Shown here in pieces: positions 33,350 to 42,910 of a DNA stretch of 64,000 nucleotides. The DNA lies in the NCBI GenBank assembly GCA_009841115.1, contig VXML01000095.1, forward strand, positions 64,002-128,001. The letters run 5' to 3'. The translations under genes were made by a program, and so were the position numbers. The DNA comes from Gemmatimonadota bacterium (GTDB lineage: Bacteria > Latescibacterota > UBA2968 > UBA8231). The notes below the pieces were generated by a model that did no database searches, was not told the DNA's origin, and worked only from the letters and a program-made list of their open reading frames with translations. Numbering within the stretch: the stretch's first letter is position 1; every line of letters starts with the position of its first letter.

Positions 33350-34696
33350 ATGGATCATAGAGCCTTGGTTGCACTGCTGATTGGGATGTTGTGTTGGAGT
33401 GTTGGCCCGGTACAAGCGGCTGAGTCGAACAAACCAGCAGAAGGGTTGGTCATCGATTCGGCAGCCGACCTCCGCGCTTTGACAAGCCGGTCTGTTGCAG
33501 GGCATTTGCTCGTGCAGAGCGACCAACTGGAAACACTGCATGGGTTGGAGCAGCTCGAATATATAGGGGGCGATCTGAGCATTGAACATTGTGATTCGTT
33601 GCAAAGTTTGGTGGGCCTGAATCACGTAAAGCGGATTGGGGGCAGTCTGCGAATCCGGCGCAATCCCAAACTCGTGGATTTGGCGGGATTGCGGTCGCTG
33701 GAGGAATTGGGAGGTAGCTTAATAGTCGAGCGCAACGATGCCTTGGTCGATCTGAAGGGGTTGCGTCGGATTAGTCGTGTGGGCGGGTCGCTCAGGATTC
33801 AGTTCAATCGCCGCCTCGCCCACATTGATGGGCTGGAGCGATTGGAGGCGATAGAGGGGCAGGTCCTCGTCGTCGGCAATGGATCGCTAAAGAGTCTGGT
33901 AGGCTTGGAGGGAATCAAGCTCCTAAAGGGAGGGCTAGCCATAGAACGCAATCGGGCGTTGCAAACGCTGGGGGGGCTGCGGCGACTGGAGGATGTGGGC
34001 GATTTTTTGCGGATCAAGAGAAATAGAGCCTTGGTCGAGCTAGCAGGCCTAGAACAACTCGAGCGCGTTGCTGGGAATGTATTGGTAATCGGCAACTCCC
34101 GTCTGGAGCGCTTGACGGGCTTGGGCAACCTGAGTCGGATCGGAGGCAGTCTGAGAGTCGAGCAAAACGATGCGCTGGTATCGTTGGCGGGCTTGGCCGA
34201 GTGCGAGAGCATCGGCGGCGATTTGCTGATTCAGACCAATAGCGTCCTGCCCGATCTCGAGGGCTTGGGTGGCTTGGCTCGCATTGAGGGAATCCTCTTG
34301 ATCATCGGCAATAGTGCGCTGCAAAGTTTGGCGGGGCTGCACCGCCTAGACTACGTCGGGGGCGATTTGCTGGTCGTCGATAATGGCGCACTGCTCAGTT
34401 TGGCAGGGCTGCACCGCCTAAGCCGAATAAGGGGGGTGCTATCCATCTTCGGCAACAGTGCCCTGACGGATCTGCTTGGGCTGCGCGAACTCAGGACTAT
34501 TGAAGGCCATTTATTCATCCAGTTTAACGAGAAATTGCAGAGTATAGCGGGCTTGGCAACGCTCGAAAGAGTAGGCGGTCGGCTGGCGATTCGGGCCAAT
34601 AGAAACCTGCCGAGCACCGAAGCTAAGGCCCTAGTGGAGCGTTTGATCGCCGGTGGGTTTACGGGCGAGATCCAGATTGAAGCCAATCAACCGTAG
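33350..34696 (+). CDS. Secreted L-domain-like leucine-rich repeat protein
   Basis: 448 residues from the ATG at 33350; signal peptide 1-23 (ending VQA). The rest is almost entirely a 22-24-residue repeat, about fifteen units, of the form IGGSLRIRRNPKLVDLAGL: a G-G-L-I strand, an N-x-x-L ladder turn, and a second L-x-G-L half. This is the solenoid pattern of receptor L-domains and bacterial LRR-like surface proteins. The regular N at the turn forms an asparagine ladder. There is no membrane anchor, so it should be periplasmic or released. A shorter lipoprotein version of the same repeat lies at 47552-48586. It leads a tightly packed plus-strand cluster of exported proteins and may act as its adhesive or scaffold element. 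Confidence 0.85.
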   Translation: MDHRALVALLIGMLCWSVGPVQAAESNKPAEGLVIDSAADLRALTSRSVAGHLLVQSDQLETLHGLEQLEYIGGDLSIEHCDSLQSLVGLNHVKRIGGSLRIRRNPKLVDLAGLRSLEELGGSLIVERNDALVDLKGLRRISRVGGSLRIQFNRRLAHIDGLERLEAIEGQVLVVGNGSLKSLVGLEGIKLLKGGLAIERNRALQTLGGLRRLEDVGDFLRIKRNRALVELAGLEQLERVAGNVLVIGNSRLERLTGLGNLSRIGGSLRVEQNDALVSLAGLAECESIGGDLLIQTNSVLPDLEGLGGLARIEGILLIIGNSALQSLAGLHRLDYVGGDLLVVDNGALLSLAGLHRLSRIRGVLSIFGNSALTDLLGLRELRTIEGHLFIQFNEKLQSIAGLATLERVGGRLAIRANRNLPSTEAKALVERLIAGGFTGEIQIEANQP

Positions 34697-34785
34697 CTGC
34701 TATACGCTGCCGGATTTTGGTTGCTGCATCCTTTCGTATTTCATACAGTTATTTGCCTTAGCCCAGAGCAGTCGGGTCAGAAGAT

Positions 34786-37065
34786 ATGCCAACCATGCGA
34801 CAATTTCAGGCAGGTCGAAAGGAGCGACGACGGACCGCTCTCAGGGCGCTTTTCCTGTTTTCAGTCCTCGGAGGATTGAGCTATCAGACACCGGTTGGTG
34901 CCCAAATGGAGGTCGTCCAACTGGGGGGCGAGGGTGGATTATCTTGGGAGAGTGGCGGTGGGGAGGTTCCGGCTCTAGTAATCCTCGACGCGGCGACTGT
35001 CGATCAGTCCAATGCGCCCGGCGGCGTCATCGACTTTGCTCCCTTTGAGCGCGAGTATTGGATCTTTCCGCAGCAGGCCGATACGACGGACAACATATTG
35101 ATCGGCGTCAATTCTAAGGAGCGCGGTGGCAGCGTCATCACGCCCATCCCCTCCTTCCGCTTTCTCGAAGCCGACTTTCCCCAGATGTTCGACGACGACG
35201 GAAACACCGCTTTAGTACTGAAATCCTCGGGCACGGGGGGCACCGGAGCCTTTGGCCTACTCATCGAATTCGACTTGGGGGCCATCTTTGGTGTCAATCG
35301 GTTCAAGTTTTTTCCGCGCAACGCCGATCCGGCCTTTCCAGCCCCTGATTTCCAGTCCCAAGACGACTTTTTGAAGGGCTACGAAATTTTCGTCAATGAT
35401 GGCCAACCCGAATCGCGCCGCGAAGGCAGTCTGATCTGGGAAACTGTCGCCTTTGAGGGACAGAACCAAGAAGCGGTGGTGGATGTGCGAATTCCCACTC
35501 GCTTCGTGCGCTTTTTGCGGCTCAAATCCCTGACGGCCGCGGACTTTGAGATCGCCGAGTTTCAAGTGTTCAGCGAGGGTTTTGTGCCGCAGGCCGTGTA
35601 CATTTCCAATGTATTCGACTTTGGCGACCAAGCGCTTTTGGGCCGTTTGCGCTGGGTTGCAGAGCAGGTGGGCGACCCAACCCGCTCTAGGGTGCAGGTC
35701 CGCACCCGCAGTGGGGACGATCCCCAGCCGGTCGAGTTTACCCGGATCGGCAAGCAGTCCTCTGGCCGAGTTGAACAGCGGGGCGATACTGTTTTCGACA
35801 TCCCCATCGATGCGCCTTGGAAGAGAGCCGAAGATGTAGAAGACAGCGAACTCGAGAATCTGGTCGCCAATGTCCTCGACAACGAAGAGATGGACGGGCG
35901 CGAGGCGCTTTTGACCTTTGGCCAGTTGCCTTTTGAACAGCGAGCCCAGATCACTCTTGGCCAAGCGGACTACAACAAGTTAGCGAGCAACCAAAAATCG
36001 GTGATTCGCGAAGACCTCACCAATTGGAGCCCTTGGTCCCCACCTTATTCGCCCGAGGGCATTGTCGCCCCAGACCAACTTCAGATGCAAGGAGCGGGGA
36101 CGCTGATCGTATCGCCTAGTCCGCGGCGCTATTTTCAAGTTATGATCGAATTCTTCAACGCCGATGTCGATGCGGCTACTGGCATCGGCGGAGTGGCTTG
36201 GGATGTTTTCCAGCCCGTCTTCGCCGACTCCCTCATCGCCGAGATTCTGCCCCGAACCGCCATTTTAGGCCAAGCTACTCGCTTTACGTATGGCGTACTG
36301 GTCAAATCCAAGCCCCAGAATGCAGGATTTGATCGCTTTGAAATCAGCACACCGCTGCGCACCGAGTCGATTGGCCAAGTGGAAATACGCCGGCCCGATG
36401 GCACGGCAGCCACTGCGGATTTTTCCGGCGTGTCCCTCGCGACGCTTCCGGTTGAACAGGACGGCTTTAGCGTGGTGGACGTGCGCGACGACGCCTTGGT
36501 CATGGCCTTTCCGCGGATTGCGGAGGATGGAGCACTTTTGACTTTAGAGTTTGAGAATACGGTCCTGCGCCTAGGAACTCGCTTTGCTGGGCGGGCGCTC
36601 AACGCCGACAACGAGGTGCTGGGTCAAGTGGTGTTGGCCGGTAATGCCGCGGATTTGAGTCGGGAGGGCATGGATGATCCCGACCGCAGAGTCGTGGGCA
36701 CTCTCGATCCAGAAAACCTCTTTGTCAACGTACCGATTACCGACGAATTGCTAGTGAATGTAGCGGCCGTCCCCAGTGTTTTTACTCCCAATGGCGACGG
36801 AGTCAACGAGCGGGCGGCCATTACCTATGACATCACCAACATCGCCCACCCGACTCGGGTGCGGCTTGGGATATACGATTTAAGTGGCCGGCTGATCCGC
36901 AACCTCTACGAAGGCTTGGATATGAGCGGTCGATTCCCCCGTTTTTGGGACGGGCGCGACGATGAGGACAACGCGGTCCCCCCAGGACACTACATATTTT
37001 CCGTCGCCTTGGATGCGGGGACCGGAGAAGAGAAGCAGGCGGGAGTTGTTGGGGTAGCGTATTGA
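34786..37065 (+). CDS. Secreted GFD/FlgD-tail surface protein 4
   Basis: 759 residues (an ATG three codons in is possible). A basic N-region (GRKERRR) precedes a signal helix ending near residue 40 (PVGAQ). The discoidin-like part, about 110-265, reads FDDDGNTALVLKS, then FGLLIEFDLGAIFGVNRFKF, and TRFVRFLRLKSL...AEFQVFSEGF. The strip WSPWSPPY is near 410, with SPSPRRYFQVMIEF after it. The GFD domain runs from about 480 (LIAEILPRTAILGQATRFTY, GFDRFEISTP). The last 95 residues are the FlgD-like Ig domain (FTPNGDGVNE, IYDLSGRLI, WDGRDDED, VPPGHYI), ending GVAY. A hairpin with T-run follows its stop and separates it from the first large barrel gene. Confidence 0.85.
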   Translation: MPTMRQFQAGRKERRRTALRALFLFSVLGGLSYQTPVGAQMEVVQLGGEGGLSWESGGGEVPALVILDAATVDQSNAPGGVIDFAPFEREYWIFPQQADTTDNILIGVNSKERGGSVITPIPSFRFLEADFPQMFDDDGNTALVLKSSGTGGTGAFGLLIEFDLGAIFGVNRFKFFPRNADPAFPAPDFQSQDDFLKGYEIFVNDGQPESRREGSLIWETVAFEGQNQEAVVDVRIPTRFVRFLRLKSLTAADFEIAEFQVFSEGFVPQAVYISNVFDFGDQALLGRLRWVAEQVGDPTRSRVQVRTRSGDDPQPVEFTRIGKQSSGRVEQRGDTVFDIPIDAPWKRAEDVEDSELENLVANVLDNEEMDGREALLTFGQLPFEQRAQITLGQADYNKLASNQKSVIREDLTNWSPWSPPYSPEGIVAPDQLQMQGAGTLIVSPSPRRYFQVMIEFFNADVDAATGIGGVAWDVFQPVFADSLIAEILPRTAILGQATRFTYGVLVKSKPQNAGFDRFEISTPLRTESIGQVEIRRPDGTAATADFSGVSLATLPVEQDGFSVVDVRDDALVMAFPRIAEDGALLTLEFENTVLRLGTRFAGRALNADNEVLGQVVLAGNAADLSREGMDDPDRRVVGTLDPENLFVNVPITDELLVNVAAVPSVFTPNGDGVNERAAITYDITNIAHPTRVRLGIYDLSGRLIRNLYEGLDMSGRFPRFWDGRDDEDNAVPPGHYIFSVALDAGTGEEKQAGVVGVAY

Positions 37066-37071
37066 TACCGG

Positions 37072-37101
37072 GCGAGGGGAAACCCCTCGCGATGGATTTT
37101 T
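37072..37101 (+). terminator. Hairpin terminator after surface protein 4
   Basis: GCGAGGGG and CCCCTCGC form a perfect 8-bp stem with loop AAA, followed six bases later by five Ts (37097-37101). It begins seven bases after the stop codon. Strong stem but imperfect T-run spacing, so termination may be partial. Confidence 0.6.
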
Positions 37102-37128
37102 ACCATGTAGAATTGGGAGGGTGCGGCA

Positions 37129-39912
37129 TTGAATGTCCGCGGAGCGATTTTAACGATTGGGCTGGCACTGTTGGTCGCGTTCCAAACTGTGCTCCACGCC
37201 CAAAACTACGGCACTCGCCTAGGGATCCAGCGCGGCGGCGAAGTCAGTTTTGAGCCCCGGGGGCCAGGCGTGCTCTTTGGAGCCCTCGATCCCGCCGTAC
37301 AGAGGTGGTACGTTCCCCAAGAGCTCTACTACGAATTCAGGTGGCGCCAGTGGGAGTACTCCAACTACGCCCGCGACCAGTACCAGCGCTATATCAACAC
37401 CAACCTAGAAGGCGACTATTTCTACGACTTTTTCGGCAACTATATCAACCGCGGCTGGCTGGTGTACGACTGGCGCCAAGACCAGCCCCAAGAGCTGGGC
37501 AGCGGTATCTTCAAGGGTAGCCAATTCGAGCAGTTCTTCAGTTCGGTGACCGTAAGCGGCGACTCTAGGGGCCAGTACTCCTACGCCATCACTGTGGGCA
37601 ACGCGATCCGCACCACCCTCACGCCGATGACCTTTTCCAAGCCGAATTTCAACGGAGTCCAGATCGACTTCGCCTCGGACAAATACGCCGCTACCGTGCT
37701 GGCCTCGCGGATCAATGATCCGGCCGTGGGCGTGACCATCAATCCTAGGCGGCAATCCAATTCGACCTCCTTGTTCGGTGGCCGAGCCCTCGCTCAAGTG
37801 GGCGACTTTATTACTGTGGGCGGGACCATGGTCAACGCCCACAACGCCAATACTGCCTTGGACATGTTTGAAGGCAATCTCCTCGCGGGCAACCTCACCT
37901 CGGGTCAGACCAGTACGCCGGTTACGGCCATAGCTATCGTCCTCAGCGACGACAGTCCCGAGGACGAAGCTGGTGGCGCGGCCCTTTTCAGCCACGATAT
38001 ACGCATCAAGAGCCGCGATTTTGAGACGGGTCTAGAGACGGTCTTGACGTTGGACGAGGTGGTGCGCGAAGGAGCGGAGTGGCCGACCGTGTTCGGCGGC
38101 TTTCCGCGCACTGGCTTTTTGGCCGCCGATGGCACCGAGCGAATTATCCTCAATTACGACTTTACGGACCCGGCGTATGTGGGGCCGGATTTAACTACCA
38201 TAGTCGAGGTGGAGTTCGACTATGTGCTAGCTAATGACTTCAAGGTCGAAATGTGGTCCAATCTGCAGACTGGTACGCGCCCAGTGCCGCCTCCGCCGCT
38301 GACCAACCAAGTCATTGAAGAAGCCGAGCCGGTGCTCATCGACATAAGGCGGGCTTCTGGCAATATAAAGGATATATCCAACGCCCAGCGGGTTCTTTTC
38401 AACTACGGCTTGCCCTCGGCCAACATGGTCGCCGGATTCACTATCGAAGGCAAGAACGTGTGGGGCTTTGATTTCTACGGCGAATGGAACAACAACCTGC
38501 GCTATTTCCAGTACCCGAATGCCGCCCTGTTCAACGCCAACGAAGGACACGAGGTCTCTACGGAGAGCGGTCAGGCCACTATCTTCAATCTGTCCAAAGA
38601 AGCCTACCCATTTTTTACTTATGGCGAAGCCTATTCGGTGGATGCCGACTATTCGACTTCGGCCTTTGTCTCCCTGCCCGGAGGGGACGTGTTCTACGAC
38701 GATCCCATCCGCTCGGTTTACGAATTTGTCGCCGACAACGACGACCAAGACCGTCGGCCCGACTGGGCTCGGGTAGGCTCGCAGGCCAATGACCGAGAGG
38801 TGTTTCCCGGCTGGGACGAGAACCTCGATTTCATTTCGGACTTCAACCAGAACGACAACCGCTCAGTACCCAACTCCATTCCCGACTACGAAGAGCCGTT
38901 TTTGCGCTATCACGTCGATCGGCCCGAATTCCTCTTTGGCATTGACCTCAACAACAACGGCTGGATCGACCGCTTTGAGGACGACGACTTGGCCGACTAT
39001 CCCTACAAGCCCGACCGGCGCGGTTACAACGTCTTTTTTGGCGTTCACCTCTTACCCGAGGCGCGCTTGCTGGTAGGGCGGCTCGACGAGCGCATGCTCT
39101 CGGATGATCGGGACAACCAAACCTCGTATGCCATGTTCACCCTCGACAAGGACTATCCCGGTTTCGGGCGGGTACGGGTCTTTGATATGCTCAAGCGGGT
39201 CGTGGACACGATCCCTGATGACCGGCGAGCACCGCTGCCCTTTCTCGATGCGCCCACGCCGCCGCTGGTGGCGGATATGCTGTTCTTTCCCGATACCTGG
39301 ATCAACACCGCGTGGCTGGGGGTGGACTACACCGCCATTGCCAATTTCGAGATCGTCAACAAACTCAAATACGAGCGCTACAACCAAGCCCAAGACGAGG
39401 CCCGCGACATCGATGGCCGGATACTGGCCGGTTCGTCCTCCCTCTTGGGCTTGATCAACAAATTCGAGTACAAGCTGCACCTAGGCCGCTTTCTTCTACA
39501 ACCTAGGCTCAAAAGTGAGTACTTCCGTCAAGACGCCTTTGTGCTAGCCGAAGAAGACTTAAAACAATGGACTGGGATTGCCTCGCTTTTGGCTCAAGTG
39601 CCCCTACTCAACAGCAGCGTAGTTGACTTCGGGGTGGAGTTGGCCCAGTTCAACGAACTGGTACAGCAGGAAGAGGATATGGTCGAGCAGGGCGTCGCCG
39701 AAGAGACCGGTGATTTGCGCTCTGCGGTTTTTGCGGTGCAGCTAACCAACAACTCGAACTATTTGGGTTACAAGCTGACGACGCAGCTTGGCCTACGTAT
39801 CGGCCGCACCTTTACTGAGTTGGTACAGGAGGTCGAGCCCCGGGTCTTCGACAAGCTCACCAAAGGCCGGACCGAGACCACTAGCTTTATCACCATCTAC
39901 GCTGGATTGTAA
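37129..39912 (+). CDS. Very large predicted outer-membrane protein A with EF-hand-like loop
   Basis: 927 residues starting at a TTG eight bases after GGGAGG. Signal peptide about 1-24 (ending LHA). I do not recognise a named family. The sequence is rich in alternating aromatic strands and short polar turns, and ends SFITIYAGL, consistent with an outer-membrane beta-barrel. Near residue 605 it carries DLNNNGWIDRFE, a full canonical EF-hand loop (D1, N3, N5, G6, I8, D9, E12), preceded by the acidic run GWDENLDFISDFNQND. The N-terminal box DPAVQRWYVPQELY...YSNYARDQYQRYIN and RGWLVYDWRQ is shared with the next gene. The stop is four bases from the paralogue's start, so the two are made together. 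A porin-like or translocon-like channel is possible; no homology proves it. Confidence 0.75.
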   Translation: MNVRGAILTIGLALLVAFQTVLHAQNYGTRLGIQRGGEVSFEPRGPGVLFGALDPAVQRWYVPQELYYEFRWRQWEYSNYARDQYQRYINTNLEGDYFYDFFGNYINRGWLVYDWRQDQPQELGSGIFKGSQFEQFFSSVTVSGDSRGQYSYAITVGNAIRTTLTPMTFSKPNFNGVQIDFASDKYAATVLASRINDPAVGVTINPRRQSNSTSLFGGRALAQVGDFITVGGTMVNAHNANTALDMFEGNLLAGNLTSGQTSTPVTAIAIVLSDDSPEDEAGGAALFSHDIRIKSRDFETGLETVLTLDEVVREGAEWPTVFGGFPRTGFLAADGTERIILNYDFTDPAYVGPDLTTIVEVEFDYVLANDFKVEMWSNLQTGTRPVPPPPLTNQVIEEAEPVLIDIRRASGNIKDISNAQRVLFNYGLPSANMVAGFTIEGKNVWGFDFYGEWNNNLRYFQYPNAALFNANEGHEVSTESGQATIFNLSKEAYPFFTYGEAYSVDADYSTSAFVSLPGGDVFYDDPIRSVYEFVADNDDQDRRPDWARVGSQANDREVFPGWDENLDFISDFNQNDNRSVPNSIPDYEEPFLRYHVDRPEFLFGIDLNNNGWIDRFEDDDLADYPYKPDRRGYNVFFGVHLLPEARLLVGRLDERMLSDDRDNQTSYAMFTLDKDYPGFGRVRVFDMLKRVVDTIPDDRRAPLPFLDAPTPPLVADMLFFPDTWINTAWLGVDYTAIANFEIVNKLKYERYNQAQDEARDIDGRILAGSSSLLGLINKFEYKLHLGRFLLQPRLKSEYFRQDAFVLAEEDLKQWTGIASLLAQVPLLNSSVVDFGVELAQFNELVQQEEDMVEQGVAEETGDLRSAVFAVQLTNNSNYLGYKLTTQLGLRIGRTFTELVQEVEPRVFDKLTKGRTETTSFITIYAGL

Positions 39913-39916
39913 TGGG

Positions 39917-42811
39917 ATGAGGGTGCGTTACATCACATTGGTTGCTCTGGCCGGGTTGAGTCTGTGGGGGGTGGCCGCTGCCCAAGTTGACTATGGGGGT
40001 CGACTGGGGGATCGGGTGGGAGACCGCGTCATTTACCACGTGCCCGGTGTGACTACTTATATGGAGGCGCTGGATCCGACTGTGCAGCGCTGGTACATAC
40101 CGGCCCCCCTGTTTGGCGAATTTGGCCGCAATCAGTGGGAGTACACCAACTACGCCCGCCAAGCCCACAGGCGCTATATCAACCCCGCAGCAGAGGGTGA
40201 CCTCTTCTACGATCCCTTCGGTCGCCTCATTACGCGAGGCTGGCTAGTGTACGACTGGCGCCAGACAAAACCGCTGATCGCCGAGAGCTCCTCCGTCAGA
40301 AAAGGTGCCCCGTACAACAACTGGTTTAGCCGCTTAGTCGTATCTGGCGACACCAAGGGGCAGTACCGCTATTCGATTATGGTCGGAGACGAGATATGGA
40401 CTACCCTAACGCCGATGACCTTCCGCAAGGCGGGGTTCAACGGGGTAGTAACCGACTTTGCTTCAGACCGCTTTCGCGCCACGGGGCTTTTTTCGCGGAT
40501 CTCGTTTCCGCTCCTTTCGGGGGGCACTGCGCGCTTCCAGTACGCGACTAACCTCACCGCGGGCCGGATCGAAGCCGATTTGAGCGATTCTTTTACGTTG
40601 GGGATGAACTTCGTCAACAGCCACAACAATACGGGCAGCAATGAGAGCTTCCAAGGGAATGTGTTCAAGGGTGCCCTGACGGCGGGGCAACTGGCCCAGC
40701 GGGTTGATCTGCTCTTGGTGCGACTCTCGGACGACTCGCCGGAAGACGGAGAGGGCGGAGCCGTCTTGGTTAGCGAGGAGATCGAGATCCGCACTACCCT
40801 GAGCCGTCAGGAGATGATTGGGGACCAGCTAGTTCACGTGGAGCGGGATACCGTCGTCCTCAGCAGTAGTATCGGCTTTAGACCGACCATTGCGGGGGGG
40901 AGGATAGACCGGGGGTTTCTAACGGCTGATGGTGCGGACCAGATCGTTTTACAATATCCCTTGGCCCCTAGGGAAACGGCCGGGGAAGAGGGAACTTTGC
41001 GAGCGCTCTTCCAGCAACACCTAGATCTCACCTTATCTGAAGCTGAAGCTGCGATTAGCGCCATTCGAGACGTGCGCTTCCGCCTCGTGCTAGCCAATGA
41101 TTACCGCGTCGAGGTTAGTTCCAATAGGCAGACGGACGAGTTTAACGTGCCTCAATTTTTACCCGTGGCGCGGGCCGATGGCAATATCAAGAACCAGCTA
41201 AATCAGCGCGAGGTCGTCTTCGACTATGGGCTACCTACGGCCAATCAGATCGTCGGTCTGACGGCCGAGGTGCGGGATTTTCACGGCTTTGATTTTTACG
41301 GAGAAATAAACCTCAATACCCAGTACCGAAAATATCCCAGCATAGGGCGCGATTCCCACCGTGCGATCAGCGGCATTGAGGGGGATCCCCATGAAGTAGG
41401 ATGGTTGGTCAATTTGGCCTTCCGGGAGGGGCCTTGGAGCTTTAGGGGCGAGGGATTTGGTATGGAAGATGGGTATCGCACCGGCGTCCTGACTGTCAAT
41501 CGAGACGGAGTATCGGACTACGCTCCCGAGGCCGTCAACCTGCACTACGAGTTTGTAGATGACAACGACGACAACGACCGACAGCCCGACTGGCTGCGGG
41601 TGGGCGAGGGCAGCTTTGTCCCCACCGAGCGCCGCAGCGCAATCGAGGTGCGCGGCGTGGCCGATCCAGCGGTTTTCCCTGGTTATGACGAGAATCGCGA
41701 CTTCATATCGGACTTCAACCAGAATAGCACCATTGATCGAGTGAATTTTTTCCCTGACTACGACGAGCCTTTTTTGCGCTATGCCGCGGATCGCCCAGAA
41801 TTTCTCTTCGGTATTGATCTCAACAACAATGGGTGGGTGGAGCGCTTTGAGAACGACCAAGAGCCGGACTATCCCTACAAGCGAGACCACTGGGGTTACA
41901 ATGTCTTCGGCGGGCTCGAGGTGGCACCGGGTATCCAGCTACGGGTGGGTCAGTTGCGGCAAACCCGCTTGGCGAGCGATCGCCGCAACCTGACTAGCTA
42001 TGGAATGTTCATCTTGGAACAGAGTGGGTCGCGGTGGGGTCGTCTGCGGATTTTCGACATGATTAAGAAGGCCGAGGACGAGATCGCCGACCATTTGGTC
42101 CAGTGGATCATTCCTAGAAGCACATTCGGCGCAGCAGCCGAGTCGGCAGGCAGCAATGTGCCGGTATTGGATCCCTTGGCTGCGGAGGATACTTGGATCA
42201 ACACTTTTTACGCCGACTGGGAGTACTCTAGCCCGCGTTTGTGGCGGACTCTGCATCGCTTCAAATGGGAGACTTGGCGGCAGCGCGACGCACCGGACGA
42301 GGTTGGCGATTCTGGAGTGTCCTTTGACCCGCTGGGCCCTGAGGGGCGCAACGGGCGACGGACCTCGGGCTTTATCGGGCTAATTAATAAGATAGAATAC
42401 GTCTTTTACTGGCGGTCGCTGAGTTTCAGGCCCAAACTCAAGAGCGAATTCCTGCGCGAGGTGCCCTTTAGCCGAGCCTTTGACGAGCGGCGCTCTTGGG
42501 ACGGCATTTTCTTCTTTGTCGGCAGCGTTCCAGTGTTTGAGACCTCTGAGTTCGAGTTCGGCTTGGAACAGCGCTCTTTCTTCGACCTTGAAGGAAGAGA
42601 AGACGAACTGGCAACCGGGCTATTCACTGGGGATTTTCGCGGCTCGGTTTTGGCGTTGCAACTGACCAATACCAGCCAATATCTCGGCTATGAGCTAACC
42701 ACTCAGGTAGGCATCCGACTCGATCGCCGCTCGTTGGAGGTTGTTGATCGGAGCCGAGAGATCGAGACTTCGGGCTTGAGCTTTCTGTCGATTATCGCCG
42801 GCTTAAAGTGA
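39917..42811 (+). CDS. Very large predicted outer-membrane protein B, paralogue of A
   Basis: 964 residues from the ATG at 39917; a longer in-frame reading would overlap gene A by 125 bases and gives no signal peptide. Signal peptide about 1-22 (ending AAA). It matches protein A from end to end: DPTVQRWYIPAPLF, YTNYARQAHRRYIN, RGWLVYDWRQ, LTPMTFRKAGFNGV, VFDYGLPTANQIVG, FPGYDENRDFISDFNQN, RPEFLFGIDLNNNGW, and a C-terminus SFLSIIAGLK. The EF-hand-like loop is kept as DLNNNGWVERFE. Main differences are longer insertions near 290-370 and 720-760. A conserved pair of this size in one operon suggests a hetero-oligomeric envelope complex or two ligand variants of one channel. Confidence 0.75.
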   Translation: MRVRYITLVALAGLSLWGVAAAQVDYGGRLGDRVGDRVIYHVPGVTTYMEALDPTVQRWYIPAPLFGEFGRNQWEYTNYARQAHRRYINPAAEGDLFYDPFGRLITRGWLVYDWRQTKPLIAESSSVRKGAPYNNWFSRLVVSGDTKGQYRYSIMVGDEIWTTLTPMTFRKAGFNGVVTDFASDRFRATGLFSRISFPLLSGGTARFQYATNLTAGRIEADLSDSFTLGMNFVNSHNNTGSNESFQGNVFKGALTAGQLAQRVDLLLVRLSDDSPEDGEGGAVLVSEEIEIRTTLSRQEMIGDQLVHVERDTVVLSSSIGFRPTIAGGRIDRGFLTADGADQIVLQYPLAPRETAGEEGTLRALFQQHLDLTLSEAEAAISAIRDVRFRLVLANDYRVEVSSNRQTDEFNVPQFLPVARADGNIKNQLNQREVVFDYGLPTANQIVGLTAEVRDFHGFDFYGEINLNTQYRKYPSIGRDSHRAISGIEGDPHEVGWLVNLAFREGPWSFRGEGFGMEDGYRTGVLTVNRDGVSDYAPEAVNLHYEFVDDNDDNDRQPDWLRVGEGSFVPTERRSAIEVRGVADPAVFPGYDENRDFISDFNQNSTIDRVNFFPDYDEPFLRYAADRPEFLFGIDLNNNGWVERFENDQEPDYPYKRDHWGYNVFGGLEVAPGIQLRVGQLRQTRLASDRRNLTSYGMFILEQSGSRWGRLRIFDMIKKAEDEIADHLVQWIIPRSTFGAAAESAGSNVPVLDPLAAEDTWINTFYADWEYSSPRLWRTLHRFKWETWRQRDAPDEVGDSGVSFDPLGPEGRNGRRTSGFIGLINKIEYVFYWRSLSFRPKLKSEFLREVPFSRAFDERRSWDGIFFFVGSVPVFETSEFEFGLEQRSFFDLEGREDELATGLFTGDFRGSVLALQLTNTSQYLGYELTTQVGIRLDRRSLEVVDRSREIETSGLSFLSIIAGLK

Positions 42812-42818
42812 TTTTTGC

Positions 42819-42847
42819 TTGACCTTATAGTCTATTTTTATTAATTA
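42819..42847 (+). promoter_or_regulatory. Possible promoter of the tryptophan-rich protein gene
   Basis: TTGACC (one off consensus) at 42819-42824, then 17 AT-rich bases and TAATTA. The -35 is good but the -10 is poor. It lies in a conspicuously AT-rich leader of about 100 bases, the only such leader inside the 33-50 kb cluster. Confidence 0.35.
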
Positions 42848-42910
42848 CAGAGCGTAGAAATCAAGTACATAAACCTTCAAAACCTCACACCTCTAAGAAG
42901 GAGGGTCGCT

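Noticed and set aside
37129..42811. Identification of the giant outer-membrane proteins as SprA, the type IX translocon
   Set aside because: They are less than half the usual SprA length and I see none of its characteristic repeats; kept as unassigned.
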